Assembly: GCA_029555925.1 (NCBI GenBank) | Contig: JAKPQU010000211.1 | Location: 1 to 39,958 of the forward strand | DNA length: 39,958 bases | From: Bacillota bacterium | GTDB taxonomy: Bacteria > Eremiobacterota > SpSt-956 > JAKJGF01 | Direction: 5' to 3' | Part shown: in pieces, positions 8,901-16,388 of the stretch | Layout: every line of letters begins with the position of its first letter | Numbering within the stretch: the first letter of the stretch is position 1 | Notes under the pieces: generated by a model | The model's database searches: none | Told to the model about the DNA's origin: nothing | What the model saw: the letters and a program-made list of their open reading frames with translations, nothing else | Position numbers and translations under genes: made by a program

Positions 8901-11467
8901 CCCTGTCCCATGCCTGAAACAGGAATTTTTCCCGTAGAAGACTCTCTGTCTATTTCCATGACAATATCATCCGTAACATATATATCTGCCACTTCTTTAA
9001 GTATTTCCGAACGTTTTACGATTGTCGTGTCATGAATTCTTTCTTTCTGTTTTATCCAGTATCGTTTTTCCGCCAGATCTGCAGCATTGTATATGTACCT
9101 GTCGAGTAGAATCCTTTCTTTCTGGGCAGTTCTGTTCATGGGACAGTAGTTGACACAGGCATTGCAAAGAGCACATCTGTTTTCCGAAAGTGCCGGTATT
9201 TCTCTTGCCACTCCTGTTCTTGCTCCGTATGTGCAGGCGTTTTCATTGGAACACATGCCGCAATGGATACATGTTACAGGATCTATATAGAGGCTTGCAT
9301 ATTCAAAATCTCGCGGATAGGTAATATTAATTCCATGCTGGAGATGGGATTTTTCATCCTTATGGACAGATTGAGTATGTCTGCCGTAAAGAGGGCTTTC
9401 TTTCATTATCTGCCATGCTCTTCCTATGAAATCTTCTTTTTCTTCTTCCGTAAGATTCAGTATTTTATTGAATTCTTTATCTTTTTCCACCAGGTTATAA
9501 AGATCTGTAAGAGGAACTGAAGCAGGACATACGCGGTTGCAGTTGCCGCATCTGGTGCATACCAGAAACCCCAGGGCTTCTTCCTGTGTTATCTTTTTAC
9601 CCTGAGACAGTCTGTTTGCAGTTCTTCTTCTTATTATGGGAGTGGCAGGGCCGTAGGAACCAAAAACATCACCTGTAGGACATACCCTTTCACAGCTGTC
9701 ACATTCTGCACAGATACAGGTAATATCTCTCACGGGATCCCGTTTTACTCTTGAACCTGCAGGGACTACCCTGGGGAATACCGTTCCTAAAAGCCATGAT
9801 ATATTTTCTCCCGACCCTCCTTCGAATACATGGGATGCAATTGCCAGAATTTTCTGAGTGTAATTTGAAAATGCTTTATAAACGAAATTTCTGCCTTTAT
9901 AATTTAAAAATTTGCCTCTGTTTATATATCCGGCCGGATCAGATTCCTCTTTTGCCTTCCTGAGGATTGTTAGTTTTTCTTCACCATGGTTTTTCATAAA
10001 AGGAGTATTCCATATGCCTGTTCCATAGATTTTCCCTCCCATGTTAATGGCAATTTGAGAGAAAAAGGGAACCAGTCCTAAATAGGTATAGTGTCTCAGG
10101 TGGGCTGTATCTGCAAGTACTATGGATTGAACTAAAACCATATTGTTTTTAAGTATATGAGCTTCTGTCATGAGATTCAGTTCCATCGCTTTTTTTACGA
10201 AGCGGGAACAGAAATCTCTGTATTTTTCAAGTGAAGCAAGGGGAATAATATTTTCACTTACGACGAGAGAAGGCCCTTTCCGTTTTATCTGAACAGGAGC
10301 ATAACGATGATCCCATAGTTTATGGGCAAGATTTACAGGCAACTGTTTGAATACAGGTCTGCTGCTGTCAAACATACCTGTTCTCAGGGCTTTCTGGTAA
10401 TCGGGAAGAGTGTCAAACTCCATTACTATTACATGGGAAGAATTTTTTAAATGTTTTAATTCATCCAGATCTGACGAGAGTTCTGAAAGTCTTTTTTCAT
10501 CTTTTCTTTCAAGACAGTCCTGCTGAAGTTTTACAAGATTTTCTCTTTCTATTTCACAGACGAGCTTTATATAAGGTTCATCATAATATATTACGGATGT
10601 GGGAGTAAGGTCATTGTCACTGATTTTTTTTATGAATTCCACTGATTCTTTACAGGACTGAAATGTAAAAGCATAGGGTTTAGATATATATCTGTTTTCC
10701 TGAACTTTTAACGTAATACCGGTGATTATACCCAGCTGCCCTTCTGTCCCCGTATAAAGAGAAAAATCTTTATCATTTTTCGTACAGGTTTTTAATTCTC
10801 CTGACGGTGTAACTATTTGAATCTCTGCTATAGATTCCGTTACATGGCCGTATTTATAGCTTCCCAGACCCTGTCCCCCTGTACTTATCCACCCTGCAAC
10901 AGTTCCCGAATAGGGGTTTGTAATTTCCTGTATTAAAGTAAATCCTTCGTCTCTCAGGTAATTTCTGGCTTCTGCAAAAGTTACTCCAGGTTCTATATAA
11001 AGAGTGGAGTCCTGTTTATTCAAAGTCATTCTTCTGAGCTGGCTCAGGTCAAGGATTATATCACCGTTTAACGGAACACAGCCGCCGAAAGGCCATGTCG
11101 CTGTTCCTCTTATGGTAAAGGGCAGTTTATTATTTACCGCAGTTTGGACAAATTTTTTTATGTCTTCCACCGTAAGTGGACGCACTACGGTTGAACTTTT
11201 TATATTTATAAGGACGTTCTTCAAAAGATCCGGTATCATGTGTGTTCCCGTGTCATTTGAAAATACGTCTATCTGAGCATCATGGGGAATAAAAATTTCT
11301 GTTTCTTCCGACAGATGTTTACGAAAAAGATTCTTTATAGTATCTCTTTCGTCTCTGGCTTCATCATGAAGTTTGAATCCTTCCCAGAGGAGTTTTCGTG
11401 ATTGTCGTTGCTGGAGAGCCACTTCCTTCGGTGAAAGTTTTTCTTTTTTTATTGAATAATAGTTCAT
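2912..11467 (-). CDS. Giant FAD-oxidase / Fe-S / FMN / glutaminase / GXGXG fusion (glutamate synthase-like)
   Basis: Single frame of 2851 codons with SD AGGAGGG 9 bases before the ATG. Domain order: FAD-binding type 4 oxidase of the GlcD/lactate dehydrogenase kind, about 90-540 (IRGTATWPFGG at 119, GTVAGWISTGGQG at 188, GTEGQLGIITG at 240). Four Fe-S motifs follow: C586/C589/C592/C596-P, C637/C640/C643/C647-P, C733/C736/C739/C745 and C765/C768/C771/C775-P. The glutamate synthase FMN domain spans about 860-1810 (GPRGGTGASP at 1729, FVSGGIRTYEDV at 1762, cysteines 1796/1802/1806 as a 3Fe-4S-like set). A class II glutamine amidotransferase follows, about 1909-2290 (C1909, ENRGMDGVG at 1933, HVRLATGS at 2221, HNGETTNY at 2247). 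The C-terminal GXGXG beta-helix is about 2620-2770. The expected chemistry is glutamine-derived ammonia joined to 2-oxoglutarate using electrons fed through FAD and Fe-S. There is no separate GltD-type subunit, so the N-terminal half may replace it. Domain calls are firm; the overall reaction and electron donor are inference. Confidence 0.85.
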   Translation of the reverse strand: MNYYSIKKEKLSPKEVALQQRQSRKLLWEGFKLHDEARDERDTIKNLFRKHLSEETEIFIPHDAQIDVFSNDTGTHMIPDLLKNVLINIKSSTVVRPLTVEDIKKFVQTAVNNKLPFTIRGTATWPFGGCVPLNGDIILDLSQLRRMTLNKQDSTLYIEPGVTFAEARNYLRDEGFTLIQEITNPYSGTVAGWISTGGQGLGSYKYGHVTESIAEIQIVTPSGELKTCTKNDKDFSLYTGTEGQLGIITGITLKVQENRYISKPYAFTFQSCKESVEFIKKISDNDLTPTSVIYYDEPYIKLVCEIERENLVKLQQDCLERKDEKRLSELSSDLDELKHLKNSSHVIVMEFDTLPDYQKALRTGMFDSSRPVFKQLPVNLAHKLWDHRYAPVQIKRKGPSLVVSENIIPLASLEKYRDFCSRFVKKAMELNLMTEAHILKNNMVLVQSIVLADTAHLRHYTYLGLVPFFSQIAINMGGKIYGTGIWNTPFMKNHGEEKLTILRKAKEESDPAGYINRGKFLNYKGRNFVYKAFSNYTQKILAIASHVFEGGSGENISWLLGTVFPRVVPAGSRVKRDPVRDITCICAECDSCERVCPTGDVFGSYGPATPIIRRRTANRLSQGKKITQEEALGFLVCTRCGNCNRVCPASVPLTDLYNLVEKDKEFNKILNLTEEEKEDFIGRAWQIMKESPLYGRHTQSVHKDEKSHLQHGINITYPRDFEYASLYIDPVTCIHCGMCSNENACTYGARTGVAREIPALSENRCALCNACVNYCPMNRTAQKERILLDRYIYNAADLAEKRYWIKQKERIHDTTIVKRSEILKEVADIYVTDDIVMEIDRESSTGKIPVSGMGQGDRHMGIGFDAERFSHFHIVGPAQNRLHEGDPDEELSVTLGKRDPFCVFDEEGHIINRKHPQLLIGTPVIYNVMPLESNGKVELALITVAEKQKSLVIMDFQTLLEHYPTFLKEGNYEKLPSVIVPRVNYDIAQRLITGQTVGRKFLQNLWTCPMFELPFHKGMAETLTYVKECAWQQGKNVPLISGYLPVSEYDIIGDETLVYDIEKKIDYLLELNVDVIHIEGLRNRDKYFVTSKAVRALHHYLLSTGKRFEVSIIASGGIRLASDTQKTIQRGADATAIDFAALLSLDPSAYQAIIQKKTSTEKLISLEPEWAVKRLQNQAESRKVQIIEVLGASGFKDIKKTVGEEGRLIDFNILEERIEKDIFEDPSIIEVYKKINEELIKHEDSLEINREHICYSELKKLIKPAALPHHFYCLGSDNQSLYSKDYVWPGKLIESMGRMASGDMSMIDLKNVQATGNLGDGFDVMGLRYSRNPADLSDEEVNRVRTDVYLGKSLTLKAPWMFGGKSVGSVGLDTWRAQVVAARVLGIQVDTGEGGYATSFFLNKKGEPLFFTEQEVQSIKGFFRDGTWYCIKDIRKILEDNRIPEKHSHILTRIKNEPDLSPVLFKTIVDKEDEPYVSTELKTGLFGVTKETIKKARRVVIAYSQGAKMGIGGHILSQKVNRLVAYLRGIEGIQYIKEEEFDKLINMLHKFGKKEKHPLKEDAEKSVKELEKFRLAGEVTDELKESLLYLQNKAYKLHEDKLLDPLEFQQIIRLCTDSIDYSYTSIISPFPFHNCYSIEDVKAFIDIVRMINPDAVIAVKVSPSIDIEFIAAGLARIAKDNTVDIIAKKGMIEGTENLSEKSAEWAKKYGMNIEIWLDGPRGGTGASPNIIKGQMGMHIEYAIPLIHNRLVRDGLRNYIKFFVSGGIRTYEDVIKAVALGADGVIWGTGPMVAIGCDRNRNCHDGCSRGIATSNLIMQKLRDIEENTTQIINAFTMMQMQVIRSLASLGIKDIRELRGRFDLIHWMGLKERVDHRIRLRREASLQLARQKVRDLPKPHFEQRQTGVSNCGVAAVHGTEPVPAEILHKTLQSMENRGMDGVGMAKSLCFPSNPDEYAFTVLVKDPLQIEIESSLRETTNGTLRKRAREETIRSRENLVNIIRKVFLEDVFELFPGPTGLIGERDSYRKNEAGEERDFRDFGAESTDPGDIYRFFVRVKKNALQSYIENNLFKEPQKSLWEILFPGINKENYRDNEKFMRKAEDSFVFNRAVLISSMLYAYEIKDEYRESFIERELRDENFWREKYDIQEITPEIIENNPAVRWIAEKGFFEKYPYPWNKYRYKQRTKKIATVLSCGKNFACWKTAGREIPWETPPAPNNIIHVRLATGSVVEQMNAHPFSKLNTALTHNGETTNYEALKQRVEQFGHTPLAGTDTDVAALKFHLLSDEWSYPDWALFESFSPTTGDDLLLVEEHERESLERVQRVEFASSPDGPYQYLCLRHDPYRHITERVDLKDPADLRPNVSMIWHERKGDKLRAFSIIASEEQAGHVMLDLMDRTGIIDGAEADETFVSPGMISRATFDEKSGITGMEFIDRYGKTVNLTDPGTHYSYRRSYKGEKKFPAIEETVKNNFHQMKDKILENIASWTFEEYTSTLNYMVEHSKDNEKSAIKTFTWLIDYLRTINTGDKAKGSLRDITVNILYKLFDNISAEGYRKTDIKSVSAMTGPQSKDDILIVDGTGFLPEGIDRDTVLTPFLSGAYDMGWRKFILYRVTGQRCISTAPFGTGDTDDVSIDIYGKPGEYTGAFMQGGTIRVHGNAQNFTAMVMHHGNVYIYGNSGKVCGYASKGGHVFIMGNIVDRAWTNSVNDPRCQNLDVRILGYATKYAGESLMGGDFFFGGLTFDVAGNVITTPRPYGGTKLLGGASKGSFLFFDPWKKLEGFQYRHGVKTDITEGLWNKFKPRVLETFKEANISIINKNGENYITADKKEIPVIPEKFTLIIPRGGLKGYESH

Positions 11468-11501
11468 TACGACAATCCCTCCTGTAAAAAATTATTAAAG
11501 A

Positions 11502-11530
11502 ATTATAATTCACCAGGAGAGGAAAGTCAA
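11502..11530 (-). promoter_or_regulatory. Strong sigma70-like promoter of the giant fusion gene
   Basis: Minus strand: -35 TTGACT (11525-11530), a 17-base spacer, and -10 TATAAT (11502-11507). The start site would be near 11495, giving a leader of about 28 bases that contains AGGAGGG. It sits back to back with the promoter of the GTPase operon. Confidence 0.7.
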
Positions 11531-11549
11531 ATTTTTAGCTTTGGAGTAA

Positions 11550-11578
11550 TTGAGATTAAAGCTGTGGTAATGTATAAT
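11550..11578 (+). promoter_or_regulatory. Sigma70-like promoter of the GTPase operon
   Basis: -35 TTGAGA (11550-11555), a 17-base spacer, and -10 TATAAT (11573-11578). The predicted start lies around 11585, next to the SD AGGTGG (11583-11588), so the leader would be very short or the start slightly earlier. It diverges from the giant-gene promoter 20 bases away. Confidence 0.65.
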
Positions 11579-11597
11579 GTATAGGTGGTGAGAAATT

Positions 11598-11897
11598 ATG
11601 GATGAAATTAACCTGAGAGCATATATTGAAAGATGGAAAGAAGTAAACACTGCCGATACACGTGAGCAGAGCATGGCTTCTATGGAGCTCAGATGGCAAC
11701 AGCTCAACAGTATATATCTCCTTGCTTCGTCTATGGGAATAACTACTCAGGAAGCAACCGAAGAGAATGAAGAGATCATGAGAAGATGGAATAAACTTAA
11801 GGATTTATATGAATATAGACACATGGTCACGGAACAAGCAGAGAAAGGATTGAAACATGAACATAGAAGAAAAAAACAGAGTGGAGAAGATAGATAA
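11598..11897 (+). CDS. Small charged helical protein, first gene of the GTPase operon
   Basis: Protein of 99 aa that I do not recognise. It is predicted all-helical, rich in Glu, Arg and Met, with amphipathic stretches (ELRWQQLNSIYLLASSMGI at about 30-48) and a basic C-terminus (EHRRKKQS). It has no membrane segment or metal motif. The SD AGGTGG lies 9 bases before the ATG, and a consensus promoter precedes it. Its last 41 bases overlap the start of the dynamin-like GTPase in another frame, which argues for tight translational coupling and a role as partner or regulator of that GTPase. It could be a small coiled-coil adaptor. Confidence 0.65.
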   Translation: MDEINLRAYIERWKEVNTADTREQSMASMELRWQQLNSIYLLASSMGITTQEATEENEEIMRRWNKLKDLYEYRHMVTEQAEKGLKHEHRRKKQSGEDR

Positions 11898-14052
11898 TAT
11901 TCTGGAACAGAGAAGACCGGTAGCGGTTAAAATCCAGAAAGTAATAAAAAACCTGAACAGTCTGTCCTTTAACCTGACGAAACTGGATATTATGAAAAAT
12001 AAAATATCGGAAAATGCAGAAGATGACATTAAAGGACGGATGAAAGAGATCAATGTTCAGAACATTCAGAACAGCATCATATCAGAAATAAATAACCTGA
12101 ATAAAATCAAATCCCGTTTTTCCAGAGAGACCCTTAATATAGGCGTAGTAGGCAGAGCCCGTACGGGGAAAAGTCGCCTCCTTCAGAGCCTCACGGGACT
12201 TACATCTGCCGAAATCCCCGACGGGAACAGGCTCCACTGTACAGGTGTGAGAAGTTCCATATATCATAATCCCGATATAGAAACATATGGCGAGGTGTTT
12301 TTTCATACTGAACAGTCATTTCTGGACCAGGTTATTGCTCCCTATTTCGAAGAACTCCGTCTCGGTATGAGACCTTTTTCTCTTCATGATTTTTCAGAGA
12401 ATGAATTGCCTCCGTTACCCGATAATTCTCCTGCCTATGCAGACCCGCGGGCCAAGTATGAACATCTCAGGAATTATCATGTCAATTTCCCGAAATATGC
12501 AGGACTTCTGGGTAAAGCTCCTCTCAGGATATCTAAGGGACAGATAAGGGAATATGTGGCACAGGATACACAGGGAGGAGAAAGGATTTATTTTAATTAT
12601 CTTGCAGTAAGGGAAGTAAAGATTGTATGTAAATATCCTTCTCCCGGGGCAGGGAAAATTGCCCTCATAGATATGCCGGGTCTGGGAGATACAGGACTCG
12701 GTGATGAAGAGCGTCTTATAAAAACCCTGGGAGAAAATATAGATACGGTGCTTTTTGTTCGTATGCCGAAATCGAGCGGTGATTTCTGGGCAGACGTGGA
12801 TGTGAAATTATATGATACTGCGCGGTCATCTCTTGTAAATCTCCCTGTTGATCTCTGGTCTTTTATGATTCTGAACAGGACGGGCAAAAATTCTGAAAAC
12901 GGTGATAATTCCAATAATTGTATCGATCTTGCAGGGACTATAGACAAACATCATATAAAAGTAGTTCAATGTCTTACTGTTGACTGTTCTGACATGGATT
13001 CCGTACAGAGTGAAATCCTGGATAAAATCCTGAATTATATGGCATATAATATTACGTCTCTTGATAAACGATATTCTGCAGCATGCCAGGACAGTTTAAA
13101 TCAGCTTCACAGGCTTGTTTCCTCAGAACTTTCTAAATGCCGTAAAGCCCTGGGGGAAGTGAAAACATCCACTTCGGAAGAATTTATATTGTTCAGAAGG
13201 CTTTTTGACGGTATATGGACAGAACTTACAAATGGCCTTGAACATCTTCTCAGGGAACTGAGGCCTGAGAGAGATTCTAAAGAAAGTCCTTTTAAATCCA
13301 GGTTGGCAAATGTTCTGGATACATGTAATAATGAAAGCGGCATACCTGACATAAATCAGATTGAAGTAAGGCGTCATACGGAAGGTTCTTATGATATTGT
13401 ATATAATAAATATCTTCATGAAATGCGCACCAGTATTACGGGACAGTTTCTTTTACTGGATGAAGGTCTTAAAGAAACACTCGATAAAAAGAGAGCTTCT
13501 GTGGCAAAAATTCTCAGCGAAAAAGGTAAGATCGGAGAGTTTATAAAATCAGATGGCTCCGGATTTTTAGAGGAACTCTTTAATATAATACCTGAAAGAC
13601 TTTCTAGATTAAGACTCGGTTTTGATATTATTACTGCTTTTAATCTTTCTTACAGAGGCCTGATACATCATCGTATAAGAAAACTTCTGGATTGTTTCGT
13701 TCCTGATGAAACGGATCAGAAACTATCACGTCATCCTTCTGCAAAGGATGTAAGGGTTAATCTGGAAAGGCTTTACGGAAGGGTTTTATATGAAATAGAA
13801 ACTGAGACGGAAAAATTCCTCTGTGAGCCCAACCAGTCAGCCTTCTGTATGGTAGAAGAATTTATTGACAGAGTAATAAGAGCAGAAGGAGTAAAATCGG
13901 AATGGGAAGAATTTTACTATGATTTCAGAGCAGACATATGGTCATCGGAATTTACCAGACTGGGAGAAAAAACAAGGCTCAGGAAATCATGGGATGAAGC
14001 AATAGAAGATGTGGAGAAATTTAATGGAATTGAAGATTTCATGATAGCGTGA
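11857..14052 (+). CDS. Dynamin-like large GTPase
   Basis: Protein of 731 aa. G1 is GRARTGKS (99-106), a possible switch-I threonine lies in CTGVRSS (about 128-134), and G3 is IDMPGLGD (271-278). G4 is degenerate (LNRTGKN, 339-345, instead of NKxD), and VDCSD (375-379) may be G5. Long helical segments flank the G domain: residues 1-90 form a helical lead-in, and 400-731 form a long helical stalk-like region. No transmembrane helix is visible, so membrane binding, if any, would be peripheral. The SD GAAAGGA lies inside the preceding gene, which it overlaps by 41 bases. The family is the dynamin/septin-like TRAFAC group; bacterial members act in membrane remodelling, stress or phage defence. The TGA stop (14050-14052) lies in a GTGAAGA heptamer array. 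Confidence 0.75.
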   Translation: MNIEEKNRVEKIDNILEQRRPVAVKIQKVIKNLNSLSFNLTKLDIMKNKISENAEDDIKGRMKEINVQNIQNSIISEINNLNKIKSRFSRETLNIGVVGRARTGKSRLLQSLTGLTSAEIPDGNRLHCTGVRSSIYHNPDIETYGEVFFHTEQSFLDQVIAPYFEELRLGMRPFSLHDFSENELPPLPDNSPAYADPRAKYEHLRNYHVNFPKYAGLLGKAPLRISKGQIREYVAQDTQGGERIYFNYLAVREVKIVCKYPSPGAGKIALIDMPGLGDTGLGDEERLIKTLGENIDTVLFVRMPKSSGDFWADVDVKLYDTARSSLVNLPVDLWSFMILNRTGKNSENGDNSNNCIDLAGTIDKHHIKVVQCLTVDCSDMDSVQSEILDKILNYMAYNITSLDKRYSAACQDSLNQLHRLVSSELSKCRKALGEVKTSTSEEFILFRRLFDGIWTELTNGLEHLLRELRPERDSKESPFKSRLANVLDTCNNESGIPDINQIEVRRHTEGSYDIVYNKYLHEMRTSITGQFLLLDEGLKETLDKKRASVAKILSEKGKIGEFIKSDGSGFLEELFNIIPERLSRLRLGFDIITAFNLSYRGLIHHRIRKLLDCFVPDETDQKLSRHPSAKDVRVNLERLYGRVLYEIETETEKFLCEPNQSAFCMVEEFIDRVIRAEGVKSEWEEFYYDFRADIWSSEFTRLGEKTRLRKSWDEAIEDVEKFNGIEDFMIA

Positions 14053-14091
14053 AGAGTGAAAAGTGAGTAGGGGCGTTTTATAAAACGCCCC
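14049..14091. repeat. GTGA heptamers plus a 22-base perfect palindrome
   Basis: Three 7-base units (GTGAAGA GTGAAAA GTGAGTA, 14049-14069) run directly into a perfect palindrome, GGGGCGTTTTA/TAAAACGCCCC (14070-14091). The stem could terminate or punctuate the GTPase operon transcript, but the downstream gene has the same orientation and no T-run follows. It is more likely a dispersed repeat cassette. Confidence 0.7.
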
Positions 14092-14094
14092 GGA

Positions 14095-14188
14095 TACGCA
14101 TCACGCATCACGCATCACGTAAATCACGCATTACGAAACCACGCGTCACGCGTCACGCGTTACGCGTTACGTAAATTACGCGTCACGA
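14095..14188. repeat. Heptamer repeat array B (ACGCATC / ACGCGTY)
   Basis: Three ACGCATC units, a linker ACGTAAATC, a linker around ACGAAACC, then ACGCGTC ACGCGTC ACGCGTT ACGCGTT, ACGTAAATT and ACGCGTC. Most of it is the 7-base unit ACGC(G/A)T(C/T). The array stops a few bases before the SD of the next gene. Nearly the same composite (three ACGCAT units, an ACGAA(A)CCAC linker, four ACGCGT units) occurs at 32714-32774, in a region where the genes run the other way. Confidence 0.85.
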
Positions 14189-14210
14189 TAGCAAAGGAGA
14201 AACAGGTTAC

Positions 14211-15191
14211 ATGCATGAAGTTACAGTAAGTATGTTCGGCCCGAGAGGCGTCGGGAAAACAAGTCTTCTCACAACTATGTACGAGAGATTTGAAAGTGAT
14301 ACAAGCGGTGCAAATCTTCAGATTACACCCGATATGGAGAGCGCGTCCATCCTTCAGGATCGTCTTGGAGAATTGAAAAGCCTTTTTGACAGAGAAGATA
14401 CATTTTTTGAAGCAGGGGACCAGAAATTCGGTATTCAGGGAACGGAAGAAAAGAGAACCTTTGTTTTTGAACTGGGAAAACTGGGTGAAAAGCCTACTCT
14501 GAAACTTAAATTTATAGATTTCCCCGGTAAATATATATCCAGCAGCGCTACAGCAGAAGAAAAAAGTTCACTTAAAGATATTCTGGAAAAATCACATGCC
14601 CTGCTTGTAGCAATAGATACGCCTTCTCTTATGGAAAGACATGGAAAATACAATGAAAGTATTAACAGACCTGCAGAGGTTACGGAGTTTTTCAAAAGAG
14701 TTTATCAGGAAGGTCTTAAAGAACCGAGACTTATTGTGTTTGCTCCCATAAAGTGTGAGAAATACATAAAAAACAATCAATCTGAAGAACTGGTAAAGAA
14801 AATAAAGACAGAATACAAGAGATTGTTTGACCTTTTTAAGAGTGATAACCTGAGAAACTATATAGTTACCGTCATAACGCCGGTACAGACTACAGGCAAC
14901 GTGGTTTTTTCCCATATAACATCTGAAAATGAGAAAACTCATTTTTATTTTACGAAAGAACATAATGAAGCCCGCTATGACCCGAAAGACAGTGAACAGC
15001 CCCTTCGTTATTTATTAAGATTTTTATTGAAATTACATTTAAAACAGCAGGAAACGGGATGGGGTCTATTCAGTTTCCTCCGCTCCTGGCTTGGCCTTGA
15101 TAAATATCTGAGAGATGCCATTACAAGATTTACTGACAGATGTAAAAAAGGAAACGGTTTTGAAATACTTCAGGGTTATGATAAACTATAG
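14211..15191 (+). CDS. P-loop GTPase-like protein (possibly DO-GTPase2-like)
   Basis: Protein of 326 aa. It opens at once with a beta strand and Walker A: FGPRGVGKTS (9-18). G3 is DFPG (103-106), after a hydrophobic strand. LLVAID (131-136) is the following strand, and FAPIKCEKY (177-185) takes the place of G4, so base specificity is unclear. TPVQTTGN (223-230) resembles a late nucleotide-contact loop. The C-terminal third is basic with a tryptophan-rich segment (GWGLFSFLRSWLG, 283-295) that could touch membrane or partner. The compact layout recalls the double-GTPase 2 proteins of bacterial GTPase-regulated conflict systems. That match is from memory of the family's look, not from a search. 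SD AAGGAG lies 10 bases before the ATG. It is third in the operon. Confidence 0.7.
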   Translation: MHEVTVSMFGPRGVGKTSLLTTMYERFESDTSGANLQITPDMESASILQDRLGELKSLFDREDTFFEAGDQKFGIQGTEEKRTFVFELGKLGEKPTLKLKFIDFPGKYISSSATAEEKSSLKDILEKSHALLVAIDTPSLMERHGKYNESINRPAEVTEFFKRVYQEGLKEPRLIVFAPIKCEKYIKNNQSEELVKKIKTEYKRLFDLFKSDNLRNYIVTVITPVQTTGNVVFSHITSENEKTHFYFTKEHNEARYDPKDSEQPLRYLLRFLLKLHLKQQETGWGLFSFLRSWLGLDKYLRDAITRFTDRCKKGNGFEILQGYDKL

Positions 15192-15193
15192 TC

Positions 15194-15232
15194 ACCGGTC
15201 ACGCGTCACGCGTTATGCGTCACGCGTCACGC
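15194..15232. repeat. Heptamer repeat array C (ACGCGTY class)
   Basis: Tandem 7-base units (ACGCGTC, ACGCGTT, ATGCGTC, ACGCGTC) begin directly after the TAG stop of the upstream gene. They end about 20 bases before the chosen start of the next gene, so the array fills almost the whole gap between two operonic genes. Confidence 0.8.
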
Positions 15233-15251
15233 CATTATGAAAGGTTTTATT

Positions 15252-16364
15252 ATGGACGTAACTGTTTATGTGCAGAGTGCCGGAAGAGAGCCGGAACATG
15301 ATTACTGCTGGCTGACGGTCTGTAAGAGAGGAAATTTTTTCCGAAAATATCCTCCTCATATTTCAGCGATAAACGGATTGATCCAGAGTGAATCCTGTTC
15401 CGTTTTATTAAACAGATATGACGAAGATTTAGTTCTTGCAGTTACAGGCCTCAGAGCAAAAGAAAGAAAAGATTACTGCGGCCGCACTGTGAGAAATTCC
15501 GTCCTCTGGGTCGGGAGTATTAAAGATGAAAAATCCTTTCGCTATCTTGCCGCAAAGATTTTACTCGATTTGAAAAACGGCGGAGGGAAAACTCTTGATA
15601 CTATTGATAAATCTATCGAGTTCTCTGAAAATTTTAATATAAATGAAGAAAATATGGAAGAATTAAAATCAGGCAATTTGTCTGAATCAGAGTTTAATGA
15701 AGTGAAACATATACTGGTCGAAGTTCACGATGATAAAGTAAACGACGAAGACCTTGTTAAATCCTTTGCTAAAATTCCTTTTAATGAAGACAGAGATTAT
15801 AAAATCAGAATGATTTTAAATTATTTTAAATTCGGCTTTCATTTTGATGAAAATATTCTGACAGGACTGTTACAGGATAATTATAATTTGAAAATTTCTT
15901 CTGAGGAAGAGAGAAAAACATTGCTTTTAAAGAGAATGATTGCGAAAAATACTCCGGGCCATATGGAAGAACTTATAAGGGATCTTACCGTAGATGAAGT
16001 TTCCAGGCTGGTAGAAAAGTGGAATGTCTTTCCCTGTGTGGTTGTTACAGATAAGAAAAACCCGGAAACCTTCAGAGAAGCAAATGTATGGCGCGGATTG
16101 TCAAATCTTGTGGAAGGTGAAGACTGGGAAATCACAGGGAAGGTTAAAAGCAGCAAAAAAAAAAATAATCCCCCTTCTCATGCTCTTACTCCTGGTAATA
16201 TTATTTCTCATATGGAAATGGATAAAATAAAACAATTTGAAGATAACCTGAAAAAAATCCTGAGAGAAAAAAGCAGACCTGTCATAAAGGAAATAGAAAA
16301 TATCATAAAACATCTGAAAGACAGGCATGATGCAAATAACAATAGGAAGGAGGACAATCGTTGA
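15252..16364 (+). CDS. Unrecognised partner protein of the GTPase operon
   Basis: Protein of 370 aa. I prefer the ATG at 15252 over one 15 bases upstream because GAAAGG (15239-15244) gives 7-base spacing to 15252. The N-terminal 110 residues look like a compact beta-rich domain with HDYCW (16-20), LVLAVTGLR (61-69) and DYCGRTVRNSVLW (74-86). The rest is helical and acidic, followed by a basic stretch (KVKSSKKKN) and a C-terminal coiled coil (about 320-365). I do not recognise the family with certainty. Its place after two GTPases makes it a candidate GTPase-associated scaffold or effector-linking protein, comparable in position to the GAP1 proteins of GTPase conflict systems. No catalytic motif is obvious. 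Confidence 0.6.
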   Translation: MDVTVYVQSAGREPEHDYCWLTVCKRGNFFRKYPPHISAINGLIQSESCSVLLNRYDEDLVLAVTGLRAKERKDYCGRTVRNSVLWVGSIKDEKSFRYLAAKILLDLKNGGGKTLDTIDKSIEFSENFNINEENMEELKSGNLSESEFNEVKHILVEVHDDKVNDEDLVKSFAKIPFNEDRDYKIRMILNYFKFGFHFDENILTGLLQDNYNLKISSEEERKTLLLKRMIAKNTPGHMEELIRDLTVDEVSRLVEKWNVFPCVVVTDKKNPETFREANVWRGLSNLVEGEDWEITGKVKSSKKKNNPPSHALTPGNIISHMEMDKIKQFEDNLKKILREKSRPVIKEIENIIKHLKDRHDANNNRKEDNR

Positions 16365-16388
16365 TATAAATAATCAGCGGTTAAAAAA

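Noticed and set aside
14095..14188. Repeat array taken as a CRISPR
   Set aside because: Units are 7 bases with no unique spacers, and there is no cas gene. It is a tandem heptamer array.
15252..16364. Calling the fourth GTPase-operon gene a GAP1 protein outright
   Set aside because: Position and a few motifs suggest it, but I cannot match the domain from sequence alone, so it is left as unrecognised.
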